Shown here piece after piece: positions 52,207 to 64,000 of a DNA stretch of 64,000 bases. Origin of the DNA: Cornus controversa (taxonomy: Eukaryota; Streptophyta; Magnoliopsida; Cornales; Cornaceae); the NCBI GenBank assembly GCA_026545225.1, contig CM048849.1, forward strand, positions 46,782,336 through 46,846,335. Reading direction: 5' to 3'. Numbering within the stretch: the stretch's first letter is position 1; the number at the start of each line of letters is the position of its first letter. The notes under the pieces were generated by a model. That model was not told the origin of the DNA, searched no databases, and saw only the letters and a list, made by a program, of their open reading frames with translations. Position numbers and translations under genes: made by a program.

Positions 52207-53205
52207 TTTCTCCACTGCACTAAGTTTAGCTCGAGTTCTGGTGAAGGACATTAATGTTCTTTTTTTTTTTTTTTTTTTTGGCAATGCCACTCGTGAGTCA
52301 TGATCATGTTGATTGAGAAATGAGCATCTTAAAACAAACATATATATATTTTTCTCCACTGCACTAATTTTAGCTCGAGTTCTGGTGAAGGACATTAATG
52401 TTTTTTTTTTTTTTTTTTTGGCAATGCCACTCGTGAGTCATGATCATGTTGATTGAGAAATGAGCATCTTAAAACAAACATATATATATTTTTCTCCACT
52501 GCACTAATTTTAGCTCGAGTTATGGTGAAGGACATTAATGTTCTTTTTTTTTTTTTTTGGCAATGCCACTCGTGAGTCATGATCATGTTGATTGAGAAAT
52601 GAGCATCTTAAAACAAAAAAAGCATACATTATATATGTATTTTTCTCCACTGCACTAATTTTAGCTCAAGTTCTGGTGAAGGACATTAATGTTCTTTTTT
52701 TTTTTTTTTGGCAATGCCACTCGTGAGTCATGATCATGTTGATTGAGAAATGAGCATCTTAAAACAAACATATATATATTTTTCTCCACTGCACTAATTT
52801 TAGCTCGAGTTATGGTGAAGGACATTAATGTTCTTTTTTTTTTTTTTTTGGCAATGCCACTCGTGAGTCATGATCATGTTGATTGAGAAATGAGCATCTT
52901 AAAACAAACAAAGCATACATTATATATATATTTTTCTCCACTGCACTAATTTTAGCTCGAGTTCTAGTGAAGGACATTAATGTTCTTTTTTTTTTTTTTT
53001 TTGGCAATGCCACTCGTGAGTCATGATCATGTTGATTGAGAAATGAGCATATTAAAACAAACAAAGCATACATTATATATATATTTTTCTCCACTGCATT
53101 AATGTTCTTTCTTTATTATTTTTTGGCAATGCCACTCATGAGTCATGATCATGTTGATTGAGAAATGAGCATCTTAAAACAAACAAAGCATACATTACAT
53201 CAAAC
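52207..53205. repeat. Seven-copy tandem repeat of about 145 bp
   Basis: Units begin at the phrase ctccactgcact near 52210, 52354, 52494, 52645, 52784, 52936 and 53089 (spacing 139-153 bp). Each has a poly(T) run of 15-19, then ggcaatgccactcgtgagtc, then the palindrome-containing catgatcatg, and a TA run. The last unit is shortened. Units are more than 90% alike, so the array is recent or homogenised. Small open frames read through the units on the minus strand and are artefacts. Confidence 0.9.
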
Positions 53206-55379
53206 AAATTTGCATTTGGCTTTGGGCGGGCGCACAAGACACAATTTGAACCTGTAAAGCCACGGTCCACTGTGCCCTTGGCCATCCTTCCAGGGCCACC
53301 AGTGAGAAGAAAATTGTACAATGTCCTTTCAACGTAAATGCCTCTTTTTTAATGCCTAGCAATAAGTGTGCTCCTTTTAAATGGACAAAAATTTCAAGAA
53401 TTAATAAAAATTGGACAAATCTTTTTAGGTTTTGTAATTTCTACTGATACGTGTGCAATAGTATCTGTTATGGCCAAAAAAGTAGTACAATGTTTTGGTC
53501 AATTATACTCTCACTTGCCCACCAAAAGGAACTTAAAAAAGGTTGCTTTCCTTTTTTAATCACTCACGCTAGATCCAAAAAGCTTTGCAAATATCACCTT
53601 CTGGTGTCATTGGGACTTTGGTTGTGGTTTTAGAAATCTCTCACGGTAAATCCAAAAAGCTTTGCAAATATCTCTTTGATATCAGGGTCGGCTGGTGTTT
53701 TGGTGGCTTTTGTTCGTTGTTTAAGGCTCCGGTTAATAGAAGAATTTTAATTTTTTTATTGTCTTAATAAGACTTACTAAAAATTTAATTTTCTAAAATT
53801 ATAAGACTTTTTAAAAATTTTGTTTCCTCGTATTGTTATGTCACAACCAATAGTATAGATTATATAGTGAGCCCAGATAATTTTATTCTAATATCATTAG
53901 ACTCCTTAAAATTTTTGTTTTAGGCGCCCAATATTTAATAATGGACCAAAATAATTTAATATATTTTAAAATTCCTAATTTCTTTCTTATATCACAATCT
54001 CCATCTTTTTTCTCTCTATCTCTCCCTGTTCCACGTTTTTTTATGAATGGTTGAATATATATAGTTAACTGATAATTGTGAAAATTTGAAATTATAAACC
54101 TTTCCATCTCTACTATTAATTTTTATCTATTTTTCCCATATTCCTCACAGTTTTTCTTATTCTCCCATTACAACTTTTTTTGTTATAATTAATAGTCATA
54201 CAATAAAACATTGAGGTTAAAATTCAACAAATGAACAACCAAGTCATCTGAAATAATTAGAAGATTATACAATAATGAAAAAAAAATTATAAGTGATTTA
54301 GATTTAAAGTGATAATAAAATGTCTGATAAGAATATTGTTTACGAAGAACATAAAAAAAAATTGGAAGAAAGTGAACCAAGTAAAAAAATTGAATGATAT
54401 TAATCAAAAATCATATTTTATCTCCACAAATATCTATGCATTTGGACAATGAAAAAATATTGATAAAAAGTTGAGAGATATATTAGTAGAAAATGGTCCA
54501 ATTAGGTATAATGGTTTCAATAAGAATGATTTTAAATAAATATTATTAACTAGAATTTGATATTATCCAGGGAAATTTGACTCTGAGTGAACTTTGGTGG
54601 CATGGACGATAAGTCATACCAATAAGACTCTCCCACTTCTAGATGTAATGGGAGACCGAAGAGTCTGTCTCCTACTCAAATATAAAACGTATCATACCTA
54701 TAAAAATTCGATGGCGATTTATTATTCAGGTATGCAATTAATACTTTTTGAGTGCCTTTACAGCTAGCTATGTACTACAAATGTCCTCTCCAAATTTTAG
54801 ATATATGTTGCTACCAATATCTATGTAATTGGAAACATGTTTCAATTACCCTCCTCGCTACCACATAATACTTAATCATTATGGACGTTGAAAACAGGGA
54901 CCCACGAGATAACTTACAAAACTAAATCTCCAGAGGTCCCTATATATATCAAACTCTGTGAATCCATATCTTAAATTTAACACCAAAGAACCTGCCACTT
55001 TAGCTCCGACGTACAAATATATATTTATATGATATCAATATTTCCAATGGATTGACAACTTGTTATTCTATATGCATGTCACATGTCAGTGCATTAAGCT
55101 AAGAGATTATTATTGTGGCAGTCACATACTTAAATAATTGGCTTTGCATCTAGACTTATATATCAATAAGGAACAAAAATCAGTACACAACATTGATATA
55201 AGGCAGTATATATAATTCACATTCCTTTATTATTGTATATGTTTAATAGCTAATGTCAGGTTCGTGATGGCAAAAAGAGCTTGCAATAAACTTTTCCTTA
55301 TTAAAAGGTCAAGCTGACACATCCCCTCATCAAAAGGAAAAGCTCACGAAGCTCCACGAGATACTCTTTAATAAAAAAG
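53206..55379. other. Intergenic, no gene recognised
   Basis: 53218-53325 is less AT-rich and open on the minus strand (TGGPGRMAKGTVDRGFTGSN and onwards), possibly an exon relic, but I cannot assign it. 53565-53690 holds a partial tandem duplication around atccaaaaagctttgcaaat. Confidence 0.45.
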
Positions 55380-55504
55380 GTGGGATAAATGAATTAGAAT
55401 GAATGAATTGTAAGAACATTGTTAACCAACCCCATGGGAGCACATCTCATTAAGAGGGCCTTTAATGAAGAACATTGTTAACCAACCATATTTGAACTTC
55501 AACT

Positions 55505-57615
55505 CAGGCGGGTTCAACCCGGTCCAACCTAAACCCAGCCCAAAAATTTTCAGGCCTGGGCTATGCATATTGAATCATGGGTCGAGCCTAGGCTGAAATT
55601 TTGGAACCCGAAAATTTAAGTCGGGTCAGGCTCAAGCTGTTATGCATCTCAGCCCGAGCCCAACATGTCTTGCGAAGCCGAGCAACCCGACCTCTAACTT
55701 GATATATATAAAAATATAGTTGTTACTATGAAATATCAAACCTTACTCCAATTTTTTCAATACAGAGGCTCCAACCATAATGCCAACACATTCTTTATTT
55801 TTTATTGGACCATTAACTATATTTACTTAATTTATTTTGGAAAGCTAATCACTTCAAAAATACTAGTATAAGTTTTTTTTTTTAAATAATGCCTTAGTGT
55901 TAATATTTATTAATTTATTTTCAAATATATAAAATATAATGCTTAATATTGTATATTTGTTTTAGAATGTTAAAAATATGTGAACATATATGGAAAGAGT
56001 TCTTCTACCATTTTTTCACACTATTTGTTTTTACATGTATTATTTTTTTATTAATTTTATGTTCTAATATGCTATTTATAGTATAAATGTTCATTTCTTT
56101 CATTCTTAAATCTATTACTATTCATTGATTTAGTAAGAAAACAATTACACATTTTTTAAATAAAGATATGGACTTGCAATTTATAAAGAAATCAATAAAA
56201 TTCACTAAAAACTCTTCTATATTAAATTCATGCGATAATCAATTATGTTATGTTACACCGATATGGGCTTGATTGTGTCACACTTGACCATGACCTTGCT
56301 TGCATGTGATTGGTAAACCAGTTATATATTATTATATATTCTTCTATTTTGTCAAATTTTGATTAATTAGTCAAGTGTCTAAAAAAATAAATATATTAAT
56401 TAATGAGTTTAAACCAATTAATTTTAACATGTAGTTTATGATATTAAGTTATTCTTTAGTGTCCCTAGATATATAGTATAACATATAACATTTATAAACT
56501 ATATATATATTGCAATTATAAGTAATATAAGTTAGACCATTTTCTTCTATTTTGTCAAATTATGATTAATTAATCAAGTGTCTAGAAACTCAATTAGACT
56601 AATTGATGAGTTTAAATCATTTATTTTGAACATCTAGTTTTATGATATTAAGTAGTTTTTTTAGTGTCCCCAGATATATAATATAACATATAACATTTAT
56701 AAGTAATATAAGTTATATCATTTTCTTTTATTTTGTCAAATTCTGATTAATTCGTCAAGTGTCTAAAAACTCAATTAGATTAATTGATGAGTTTACACCA
56801 TTTATTTTGAACATCTAGTTTTATAATATTAAGTTGTTCTTTAATGTCCCGAGATATATAATATAATATATAACAGTTATAAGTAATATAAGTTAGACTA
56901 TTTTCTTATATTTTCTCAAATTCCAATTAGTTAGTCATGTGTCTAAAAACTCAATTAGATTAATTGATGAGTTTAAACTATTTAATCTGAATATCTAATT
57001 TTATGAAATTAATTTTTTCTTTAGTGTTCCGAGATATATAGTATAACATATTAGTTAAAGTAATATAAGTTATACCACTCCTTTATTTTTTGTCAATAAT
57101 ACTTCAATATTAATATATATTAGAATGTTAATATTGTATTAATGTCAAGAGATATTGATGATGATCTAAAAAATATGCTAATTCCATGAGATGTATACTT
57201 AATGTTTGTTATTGATGCTCCATTATTTGAGTGAGATTAATGTTTTTATTTGATTTCAAGATAATAAAAATTGTGTTACTGATTTAGTTAATAATATAAT
57301 TTATAACGTTTGTTTGTTATATTCAAAATGAGAGAGGAAATATTATTGTAATTTAATTAATGTTTTAAACTTATTTTAATAAATGGTCCGAACTTTCAAT
57401 ATTGTAGATTAAATATTATTGTTGCGTCCTATATAAACAAAGACAATGATGGAGTGGTGGTATGAGTGTTTAACTAATGTGAAAGTGGATGCGCAAGGGA
57501 TGAGATTCAATTCTTCACAGCAACATATTTCTTGATAAAAGGCTCACCATTACAGATTCAAAAATAAATAACGGGCCCAGGCTCAGGTTCATAAGTCCGG
57601 GTTTATGATCGGGTT
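55505..57615. mobile_element. Insertion with GGGCCC-rich ends and internal 180-bp satellite-like repeat
   Basis: The left arm (55505-55700) is rich in aacccg/cgggtc words and the right end (57565-57615) in gggcccaggctcagg and its relatives, in the fold-back style of the hAT-like elements elsewhere in the window. I did not find clear terminal repeats or a target duplication. The AT-rich centre contains the tandem repeat at 56340-57085. There is no coding capacity. Confidence 0.4.
56340..57085. repeat. Four-copy tandem repeat of about 180 bp
   Basis: Landmark ttNtattttgtcaaatt at about 56343, 56546, 56727 and 56907, with a partial fifth near 57083. Each unit includes tcaagtgtctaaaaactcaa, gatgagtttaaaccattta and ccNagatatatagtataaca. 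Unit length and AT content resemble plant satellites, but the array is very short. Confidence 0.8.
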
Positions 57616-58110
57616 AGGGAACATTGTTAACCAATCACATTGGGGCACCTCATTTAAAAGAAGACCTTTAATAAAAAATGCGGGATACACCTCATTAAGA
57701 GGGTCGAGATAAATAAATTTCGTCATTTAAGAGGGAGGACCTTTAATGAAAAATACAGGATGAATGAATTCCAAAAACATTGTTAACCAACCCATAGGGG
57801 CAAATTCTGTCATTTAAGAGGGAGGGCCTTTAATGAAAAAGGCCGAACGAATGAATTCCAAAAACATTGTTAACCAACCCTATTGGGGCACGTCTCATTT
57901 AACATTGTCAACCAACCCATAGGGGCACACCTCATTTAAGAGGGTATTTAATGAAAAAGACAGAATGAATGAATTCTGAAAACATTGTTAACCAATCCTA
58001 TTGGGGCACACCTGCAAGATGAATAAATGCTGAGAACATTGTCAACCAACCCATAGGGGCACACCTCATTAAGAGGACCTTTGATGAAAAATATGGGATA
58101 AATCAGTCCC

Positions 58111-61100
58111 GTGGATGTTGTTTTCTATAAGCTTTGGTGAACAGACTCTTCATTAAATCAAAAATAAGGTTTTGATTCTAAAGGGTTATGCTATGCGAGT
58201 TCTAGTAAATTACTAAAATTTACTTGGATACACATGATAGGAAACGTAGACCACATGTGAAGGCACTTTCATAAAAGCAAGTCTCTTATTCGATAATAGA
58301 ATATGTCATTCTGCACTGGTAGGTGCCCAAGCGTAGATCCTAACCGAAAAAGAATATCGGGTGGCAAACTCTCCTACTTCTAACAAGTCATGGTAGACTG
58401 TAGATCTTGACACTCTGCGTAATCCACCACCTTGTTGGAGAGGTGATTTGGGGGTAAAAGTTTGCAACCAAGGCTTTGTGAAATTAGGGCGAAGAAAATA
58501 ATAGCAACGGACTAGAAAGATGGTGATAAACAATGGGCATACATGCACTATTTGACAAAAGTAACTTGCAAAAGCAACATCTACATTGTAATATGTAACT
58601 ACCTTACTTGTTCAAAATTTATGCCCATTAAGATCAAAATTTCTTCTTCCTGTTGGAATCAAAATTTCTACTCTTAAAGAAAAAAGAAGAATAAACCAAA
58701 ATTGGGCCTTAGGAAGCCCAGTCGGTTAAACCTGAAGCAAGGCCAAGTTCCCAAGGCTTGGCCGGTCAACTGCCGGGTCCCCAAGGCCTGGTCGATTAAC
58801 TATCGTGTAGAGACCAAGTCCAATTTTGATCGATTTTCATTTTAAGCATTATTTTTACCCTAATTGCATTTTAAATGATGTTTAACATGTTTTAATTATG
58901 GAAAACATATTTGAAAAGTTGTTTTAAAGTTTTGGAAAGTTTTTTAAACATTTGAAGAAATTTGACTTTTTAGGTCCCAGGCCCGGGGACGTGGATCGGG
59001 GTGGACCCGAGAATTCGATTTTTTTTTAAAAAAATATAATTTTTGGTTATGAATCAAATAAAATGTTTAGAGAGTTAAGGAAGTAATTTCGGAGTCATAA
59101 CCGCTTTCAGAATCAAAAACAGAGGTCGGGAAGGTACATTAAGTGACCCAAGGACATTTTAATCATTTTGTGCCCCAATAGGAGATAAATATTTGGGAGA
59201 TGGAATCTCAGCCATTATAGATACATTTGAATCTCTCTCTAACTCTCCCTCTTCATCTTTCTCCCTTCTCTCTACATTTTGGAAGGATTATGCCTTGATT
59301 TGGATGTTTCCGAAGAATGATAGATTGTTCTTTGGGTTAAGGACTTCAGTTTGAATCAGACAATAGATATTTTTGGCAAGGTGGAAAGGGATTAAAATTT
59401 GGGACTTGTTAGGACAAGTTTGAAACTTGAGGTAGGGGTGTGAATCCTTGTTTTATTTTGATTCTATAGGTCACATAATTGTGACATGAAAGATATTTTG
59501 GTAATTTTGTGAAAATACGATTTTTATGCATATGTATGTATTGAAATGATGTATTATACATGACTAGGTGGTATTTATGAATATATGCTATGAATTGTGT
59601 TCATTTGAGGAGTTGTGTGAGTTGAATTCATGAGTAAAGTAAAATGCATGAAAATAATATTTTTTTAAAACGCATTAGTTATGATTTCCATGAAATAAGT
59701 AATTTTTATTGTGACAAGATTGAGGTGAAATTGTTATGCATAGACTGGATATATGTCATGCATTGAAGAAATTTGGTGAAAATCATGATTTTGTGCATTT
59801 ATGTGATAAATGTGCATTATGTGAAATTTGTGATTTTGGGGCATGTGTGAAAATTAAGAAGGGCCCGGAGCCCTAAGGTACAAGGCCCAAAACTTGGCTA
59901 AGCGGATGTCGCTTCCGTCGGGTTAGTAGCCCGAAAAGTGTAAGCAGAGTTTGTGGTTTTGACAAAACCTTTACTATTGGAATTGTAATAAGTGAAGTCC
60001 CCAGTTGAAATGATTTTTGGGTATACGTGGTGTGAGTTTATTTGAAATTTTTTGTTCCTTATAAAGTGTATTGTGTTGAAGTGTGAGACATCCTGCATTA
60101 TTTCAAAAATATGAATGTTTTGAACATGAAAAACATTCAGGCATAACATGTAGTCACTTAAAGATTTCATCGTGCATTCATGCATTGCTGCCTGAGTTAA
60201 GGTAGAGTCGGGCGAATCAGTTCTACTGAGCTGTTGAGCTGCTCACCCCCATCCCCCAAACTCTTTTTTAGATAAAGCTCCCATAGAGGAGGAAACTTAA
60301 AGTGCACGAACAGACTTTTGAGTTCATTTTGGAGATGTTTTATTGATATGAAGATAGATGCCCATGCCGGTTTATGGCATGTGGACTATGATGACATTGT
60401 TGAATTTACATTTGAATTTTGTTGGTATATTTAGACTTCAAATGTAATTGCCGTATATGGTTTATATATAATTTTCGAAAAATACAATGTATGGTGCATA
60501 GTTAAATCTCAATGTTTATGTGTTGGATTCGATTAATTATTAAATTCAATTTACATGTTTGGGACCATGTGAAGTATATGTGAGATATTTCAATGTTTTG
60601 TATAGTATAGAGAATGTATGTATTGGACTGTGAATTGGGATAAGAATGATTATTGCAATCACTTTGTGGATTTGTTCTTGGTTGAGTGATTATAGTGCAT
60701 CGCGATATGATGGTGCATCGTAAATGACTGTAAGGAGGCCTAGTAGATTGGTCTTATCTCACTGGTTCGTTCACTTCAGCCTTAACTTAAAGGCTCTATT
60801 GAGTTATTTACAGTGAGTTATGAGACTTTCAGAAAGAAAAGAGTTAAAGAGAAAGAGATATGACCGAATAACACAAGTACCTTAAGAAAAAAGTAACTTT
60901 TTTGTCATTAACTTCAAGAGAGTAAATAAAGATCAGTTACAATCCCTTGGAGGATACAAAATGTAAGTCCTAGTTACACTCTATCATGGTGTGGCCTGAG
61001 CCTTTGCTCTCAAGTTACAGATTTGGATTACAAAGGAACAAGTGTCACAAAGGTTACACTGTCACAATATTACACTAATGAAAGTATGTAAATGTAAGGA

Positions 61101-61506
61101 AGAAAGACTTAAACTAAAAGATTACATTAATAAAAGCTTGCAAGTGCAATAAAGCACGTCTTAAGCTATACGGTTGAAGTAAACTTAAATGGAAGGCTTA
61201 GAGCCCATTGGATACAAGTATGTAAATGTAGGTGTATTGGTCTAGGAATTTTGCTCAAACATAAATGAGTTCTATTTATGATATCAGTTGAGCAAGGTCG
61301 ATCGTTGGATCATTTTCCATTTAGACGGCCGAGTTGTGATCTGTCGAAAGCTAGCAATTGTTCACGTGAGAATAAGGGGAAAAACTTACATTGATGGGAT
61401 ATCCGATCTTCGGCGTCAAACGAAGAAGAGTGTGTCAACTTTGATGTGACACATTGTGACGTCTTTTTGGCTCTAAACACGCTTTGTTGTTCCATCTATC
61501 TTATCT
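58111..61506. other. Unassigned, partly LTR-like sequence
   Basis: No gene is recognised. From about 58805 (TGTAGAGACCAAGTCC) to about 60460 the sequence has the look of a long Ty3/gypsy LTR: no frames, a phrase gggtccccaaggcctggtc just before, and a pyrimidine-rich gctgctcacccccatccccc near 60238. I cannot set its ends. 60750-61500 shows nothing I can name. Confidence 0.35.
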
Positions 61507-61984
61507 TGTTGGAATTTAATCCATACTCAACTTGTAGAAATCAAGAATATAATAATTAAACATAAAGGAGATTTTAATTGACATACCTGAATGAAGATTA
61601 AGCTGTAGAATACCTTTAAATTTCTGCAAGAGATCCCTAGAGAGCTCTTCCCCCTTTCTTAGAGTTGTTCTTCGATAGGGCTGCATAAATGTTATGTAAC
61701 TCTTATTTATAACAACAACATGGGAGATGACTTTCTACAAATAAAATACCTAAGTCTCCCTTCCTATCATGGAGACCTTGATATCAACGGTTATGATTAA
61801 ATCCCACCAAATAAAGTTAAAAAACCCACAATCCAACGGTGTAAATATTATACTGGCAATTATATCACAATTGTCAAGTATAACCCCAATCCATCAAATA
61901 ACAATAATTACATTGCAATCCAATTTTAAAAATAGTGCATAGGACCACAAATAAAAATATTTTATTTATTAAAATATTCTAACA
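61507..61984 (-). repeat. 3' LTR of a Ty1/copia element
   Basis: Inverted ends TGTTGGAA...TTCTAACA, 478 bp. On the minus strand it is preceded by the polypurine tract CCAAGTGGGAGAT (61985-61997), the arrangement at the 3' end of copia elements. The partner LTR would lie beyond the window. Confidence 0.8.
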
Positions 61985-64000
61985 ATCTCCCACTTGGTTC
62001 ATGCACTTTAAGTTTTGTAAAACAACACCATGGATTGCAACACTTTAGAAAAGTCGAGTGACCACTTATTTTATTTTAGAAAAATATAATTATCGAAACA
62101 GATGGATTGAAACTTTAAAACACTATCTTTTATAGACTTCCTCAATAATGGATCATGGATGCATAGACAAATAATATATTAGTCTAAGCAGTTCCATGGT
62201 CTCAAAATTGATTCCATCTAGGATTTGAGCAAATATAGTGATTTTTACTGCATTTCATGAGATGCGCAAACTGCATGTGGTCTAAACGCACACCTCACTA
62301 TTCGTCCTGTTTCATACCATCATGGTATGTCACCTGAACATATTACAGCAAATCGCCAACCTCCTGTCTAGTGTGAGGGTTTATTGATATGAAGTCAATC
62401 CCATATCTAGCCCAAGCTCTCTTCATGGAGTGTGAAACACTCTCAGAGGTACTTTAATAATTATGTTTGGATTTACCAATGTGGTGGCAATCCCACATCT
62501 AATTCAAACACCCTCATGAGTGTAACATCACTCCTAGGCAAACATAATAGCACGTGCATAAACTATATATAAATGAAGATAATAATAATGATGCATCATG
62601 ACTTCATTTTGCATGTAAATAGCTGTCACCACAATGTGTAAATAAATTTGAAGAAAAATAATTATAACCATAAGGTGTAAATAAGCTGAAAACTAACTGC
62701 AATGTAATATGATATAAAATAAATATCAGACATCATAACACAATGACTCTCGAACATCTATCTGGATCATGTGTTCTTTAAATATTTGTAGCTAAATACC
62801 TTTAATGAGAGGATTTGCAATAGTATTTTATATGGGGAACCTCAATAGAACATTCCTTAACCTTCTTACACATGGAAAGATACTTTATGTCAATGTGCCT
62901 ATTACGTTTGGTCAACTTTTCATCTTTCACATACTTTATAACAACTTCATTATCACAGAAAATGTCATACACTGTGTATGGAGTCAAGATCCTTTAAATC
63001 CACAATAAAATTTTTCCAACTACATGGCATGTTCAGTTGTTTCACAACAACTGGCCAACTTTGCATACATAATGAAATATGTGATAATATATTGCTTAGA
63101 GATTTTTCATAAGACAACTCACTCCCTGAATCAACATAAAAATAAAAACAGAAGTAGATGTCCTACTACTTGAGCACCCTGCATAGTTATCATCGGAATA
63201 ACTAACTATCTCTAAGCAGTCTGATTTTCTGTAGATCAACATGAATTCTTTAGTTATCTGGAAATACCTCAAAACTTTCTTCACTACCTTCGAATAAACA
63301 ATGTGCAGATTTTGCTAAAATCAACTTGACTTCTCACAAAATCATTATTGAGACACTTTTATTCTGACAACATATTCCCTTTAACACATTGAACCTCATT
63401 TGGTACACAAATTTTTGATCTCAAAAGTTTTCAATATTTTATCAATACATGACTTTTGAGAAAATTCAAAATTTTTCTGTAGTGCCCATGTATCACATGA
63501 ATGTTAGTGCTAACTAACAAAATATCATCAACATATAAGACAAAGATAACAAATTAAGTCCCACTGAACTTGAGGTATATGCATTAGATCACGATATTCT
63601 TCAGATTGAAACATGTAAATTACTTCGTTAATGTCTCCATTGAGGAACATTGTCTAGACATCTATCTAATGCAACTCAAGATCATAATGTGTGACAATGA
63701 CAAAATGACTTTCAAATAGTCATTTGATGAAATTAGAGAAAAATTTCAAAGAAATCATCACCTCTTATATCTAACATACACCTCAAAATCATTAAATCTG
63801 AAAGAAACTACAAAGTTCTAAAATCCCACAGAATTCACATATCCTCAATAAATTTTGCAATGACATGTTTCAATAATTTTCATAGGTTTAGAGGGATAAT
63901 AAAAATCATAACCAAAAGATCTCTCAAGATACTCAATGAAATGACAAGTGACGGTTCGAGGATCAAGTTTCTTAATATTTGGATTATACAATTTTAATCT
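61985..64000 (-). pseudogene. Ty1/copia pol, decayed, running off the window
   Basis: On the minus strand: a reverse transcriptase relic with FVLYVDDILL (YVDD at 63524-63535); RNase H with KKVLRYFQITKEFMLIYRKS and YSDDNYAGC (63096-63284); and IFCDNEVVIKYVKDEKLTKR with NRHIDIKY (62802-62987). Frameshifts and stops separate these. It is unrelated in sequence detail to the copia part at 35-39 kb and belongs to a different lineage, judging from the KYVKDEKLTKRNRHIDIKY motif. The element continues beyond 64000. Confidence 0.8.

Larger units (their letters stand above)
55380..58110. repeat. Short-unit tandem array, split by a 2.1-kb insertion
   Basis: Eight copies of the phrase aacattgttaaccaaccc (or near variants) occur at about 55410, 55467, 57622, 57778, 57865, 57902, 57981 and 58035. 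Most are followed by ggggcacacctcattNaaga and cctttaatgaaaaa. The unit is roughly 40-85 bp. The sequence from about 55505 to 57615 interrupts the array. Confidence 0.75.

Noticed and set aside
52207..53205. CRISPR-like array
   Set aside because: The whole unit repeats, with no unique spacers between short repeats, and the genome is that of a plant. This is an ordinary tandem repeat.

Overview
This window looks like nuclear DNA of a flowering plant, most likely a eudicot. It is strongly AT-rich, genes are sparse, one gene has ten short coding exons with GT-AG introns, and most of the remaining sequence is retrotransposons, MITE-like elements, mini-Helitrons, solo LTRs and microsatellites. I see three host loci or gene families: a small UGT71-type glycosyltransferase cluster (minus strand), one split housekeeping gene encoding the mitochondrial CDP-DAG synthase TAM41 (minus strand), and a retro-captured fragment of the CCR4-NOT scaffold gene NOT1.

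Layout. 1-28 kb: three related units of a segmental duplication. Unit A (about 1.5-3.2 kb) keeps only a decayed 3' part of a UGT. Unit B (about 8.0-16.3 kb) and unit C (about 19.3-27.7 kb) each carry an intact, intronless UGT (480 and 472 aa) about 11.2 kb apart. They share homologous upstream and downstream flanks that have since been broken up by different insertions. These include a TRIM retroelement (4.9-6.0 kb), a solo LTR with a perfect 5-bp target duplication (6.5-7.8 kb), hAT-like elements with 8-bp target duplications, Tourist-like elements carrying long TGG/CCA minisatellites, and two head-to-tail mini-Helitrons (18.1-18.5 kb). An orphan copy of TAM41 exon 8 sits at 19 kb, just at the edge of unit C.

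29.8-45.5 kb: TAM41, ten coding exons that join without a frame break into a 327-residue protein, plus a probable 5' UTR exon. Intron 7 (8.7 kb) holds an RTE-type LINE fragment, an Au-like SINE remnant and, in the opposite orientation to the gene, an unusual mosaic retroelement of about 6.9 kb. This begins as a Ty3/gypsy-like element (LTR, primer-binding site, gag), switches into an intron-free piece of NOT1 cDNA, and switches again into a 5'-truncated Ty1/copia gag-pol that ends in a polypurine tract and an LTR-like sequence. It is the most interesting object in the window, and template switching during reverse transcription is its simplest explanation.

45.5-64 kb: no host gene recognised. 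It contains a Tourist-like element with a nested hAT-like element (45.7-46.9 kb), a probable LTR at 49.3-50.3 kb, a seven-copy repeat of about 145 bp (52.2-53.2 kb), a short-unit array split by an insertion carrying a 180-bp tandem repeat (55.4-58.1 kb), and the 3' end of a decayed minus-strand Ty1/copia element whose LTR is at 61.5-62.0 kb and which runs off the window.

The two UGTs are probable cytosolic small-molecule glucosyltransferases. TAM41 acts in mitochondrial cardiolipin synthesis. Nothing in the sequence suggests that they work in one pathway; they are simply neighbours.
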